Shown here: positions 62,590-64,000 of the stretch, piece after piece
How the letters are laid out: each line of letters opens with the position of its first letter
Position numbering within the stretch: position 1 is the first letter of the stretch
Assembly: GCA_004154925.1 (NCBI GenBank)
Contig: QJNS01000049.1
Location: forward strand, 62,001-126,000
Length of the DNA stretch: 64,000 nucleotides
Source of the DNA: Monosporascus cannonballus
Taxonomy: Eukaryota; Ascomycota; Sordariomycetes; Xylariales
Direction of reading: 5' to 3'
Notes under the pieces: model-generated
The model's database searches: none
The model's input: only the letters and a program-made list of their open reading frames with translations
Told to the model about the DNA's origin: nothing
Translations under genes and position numbers: made by a program

Positions 62590-62679
62590 CGATTTCCCTT
62601 TTCCAGGATTTTTGTCCTTAAAAATCAAAGTATTTGTTCGTCGGTTTTAATAAATAACCTTCCTTTTTTTATACTTATT

Positions 62680-63330
62680 ATATCTGGTCGTATCGAAAAA
62701 CATTGTTTTTGTTAACGGGTTAATATTTTAGTTTTTTTAAAACGTATTAATCGTTTTGGTTTTATTATATTATCGAACTTTTTTGGTTCGCGTTATAATT
62801 TTAAAAGCACAATTTGTAAAATTTATTATATTTCGGGAAAATATGTTCGTTATATCGAATACAGAAATTTTTATAACTTCTTTACTTTTATCAGATGTAA
62901 ATATAATAAATTTATCGAAAAAACGGATTATTTAAAATTAAAAAAATGTATTACTAAAAAAGAATTATTAAAGGCTTAATAACGTTAAATTAAATTATTT
63001 GGCCGTTTAAGTTTTTGTAGACATAAAAAAACGTTTTTCCTAATTATGATATAAAGATGTTTCGTTAGGATAATTAAGACGCGGAGGCTATGAAAAAGTT
63101 TGAACAGCTTAAACAGGAATAGGAAGAATTGGAGGCTATTGTTACGGGTATTATGTTAAAATAAATTGCGGCCAATTAACCCGATATCCCAGTTATTAAT
63201 TAATCGGCTAATAATTAGGACGCGCTCGTTATTGCCGGTGAAAGTCTTTTAATAGGCGTTAAGCGTTAATGAGGTTCTTAGCGGATTTCCAGATGTTCTT
63301 AGTATCCGGATGTTTTTTTATTTGATTAAG
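62680..63330 (+). pseudogene. Antisense accessory ORF of M
   Basis: It starts at ATA 62680 (ATG position by alignment with C and K, 91 bp from the LTR). Readable parts: NILVFLKRINRFGFIILSNF, YVRYIEYRNFYNFF, KKCITKKELLKA; then, after a frameshift, AEAMKKFEQLKQE and EELEAIVTGIM. The end near 63330 is degraded and its stop unclear. It belongs to the class of C and K. Confidence 0.65.
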
Positions 63331-64000
63331 TATTGAGTGTGTTGATTTTTTCTCCATATATCGAATATTGTTTCCACTTCGTAATTTATTTCGTTTTTTA
63401 TTTTTATATTGTTTTGTGCCATATATACTTGGTTTATATTTGCCGTTAATTCGAATATAAATGGAAAAAACTTGATTAAATTTCATTCTAGATAAAGGTT
63501 TTAATTGGAAATTATTTTGTAATTCTTTTAACAATTTGTACAAGCCATTATATTTAAAATCGAGTTTTCTGCTGGGTGCTTTTGTTGAAATGATTTTTAT
63601 AACAATGTAAATTATTTTCTTGTTTTCGAAAATTATTTTTCTTTAGTTTTCTGGAAGTGTAATATTCTCCTATTTAATGTTTTACAAATTCTAATTTTAT
63701 TCTTATTTTTTAATATAATTATTTAGAATATTTCGATAAAAGGGTTAATTTAATATTAATTAAACCGTTATTACGAGTTTCATTGTAAACCTTTAGAATA
63801 AAATTAAACTTACCGTTTATAAATATTATTTTATCGTTTTCGTAATAATTAATATTGTAGATCAATTAAGTAATATGTAATTTTTAAACGTATTTAATTT
63901 CTTTGTAATTGTTATAATATCAAAATTAAGTTTTGGAAATGTAATTTATTTAATTCGTTTATTTATTCACTTAAAATTTAAGACGATATCTATTATAAAA
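63259..64000 (-). pseudogene. Integrase end and chromodomain of M (partial)
   Basis: The open stretch 63259-63543 on the minus strand includes YLLKELQNNFQLKP-like integrase-end residues and the chromodomain tail LNQIKKHPDTKNI then SAKNLINA. The rest of pol lies beyond the window. Confidence 0.7.

Larger units (their letters stand above)
62176..64000 (-). mobile_element. Gypsy element M (family A), 3' part, leaving the window
   Basis: Minus-strand element beginning with its 3' LTR at 62176 and continuing past 64000. The left flank is TTATT; the other flank is outside the window. It inserted about 500 bp upstream of the start codon of the host gene. Confidence 0.85.

Noticed and set aside
1..64000. 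CRISPR arrays, tRNA or rRNA genes
   Set aside because: No regularly spaced short repeats, tRNA-like folds or rRNA motifs were seen; the repeated words are LTR and U3 repeats.

Overview
The window looks like a heterochromatic, transposon-packed block of a filamentous ascomycete genome. Nearly all of it is extremely AT-rich. TpA is abundant, CpA/TpG are scarce and CpG is kept, which is the signature of repeat-induced point mutation (RIP, a Pezizomycotina process). Stops inside the old reading frames are mostly TAA/TAG. The species cannot be told from this sequence. One island of normal composition (about 60.6-62.1 kb) holds the only intact gene, a minus-strand PEP-mutase/isocitrate-lyase-superfamily enzyme.

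The main content is at least seven copies of one Ty3/gypsy chromovirus family, here called A (6.7-6.9 kb; LTRs 351-421 bp). Gag has a CCHC knuckle, and pol runs protease, RT, RNase H, integrase and a terminal chromodomain. The copies are E1, E2, I, J, D, C, K and a truncated M. Target-site duplications (TSDs) give the nesting. E1 (from 424) carries a solo LTR of another family and is broken by E2 (4776-11438). J (from 20315) sits inside a pogo-like transposase gene and is split by I (21785-28511) and then by D. D (32501-60587) is split by C (36395-45251), which has a pogo DNA transposon in its LTR, and by K (46957-59321), which has a Copia element F in its LTR. M begins at 62176 and leaves the window. 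Between 11.4 and 19.8 kb lie a second, unrelated Ty3/gypsy (H) and a second Copia of the F family (G).

The observation most worth following up is an accessory reading frame of about 210-230 codons on the strand opposite gag-pol, between the chromodomain and the 3' LTR. It is visible in all six A copies whose 3' end is present. Its start is at a homologous place about 55-95 bp from the LTR, it converges on and overlaps the chromodomain end, and the copies fall into two sequence classes. Other notable points are subfamily-specific repeat modules in the U3 part of the LTR (including a 35-bp unit whose number differs between the two LTRs of E2), a TSD pattern showing LTR-LTR recombination at 11 kb, a perfect 19-bp hairpin in J, and the way the single host gene is boxed in between two retroelements.

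All domain calls were made by eye from degraded translations. Element boundaries supported by TSDs are firm to a few bases; internal domain boundaries are approximate.
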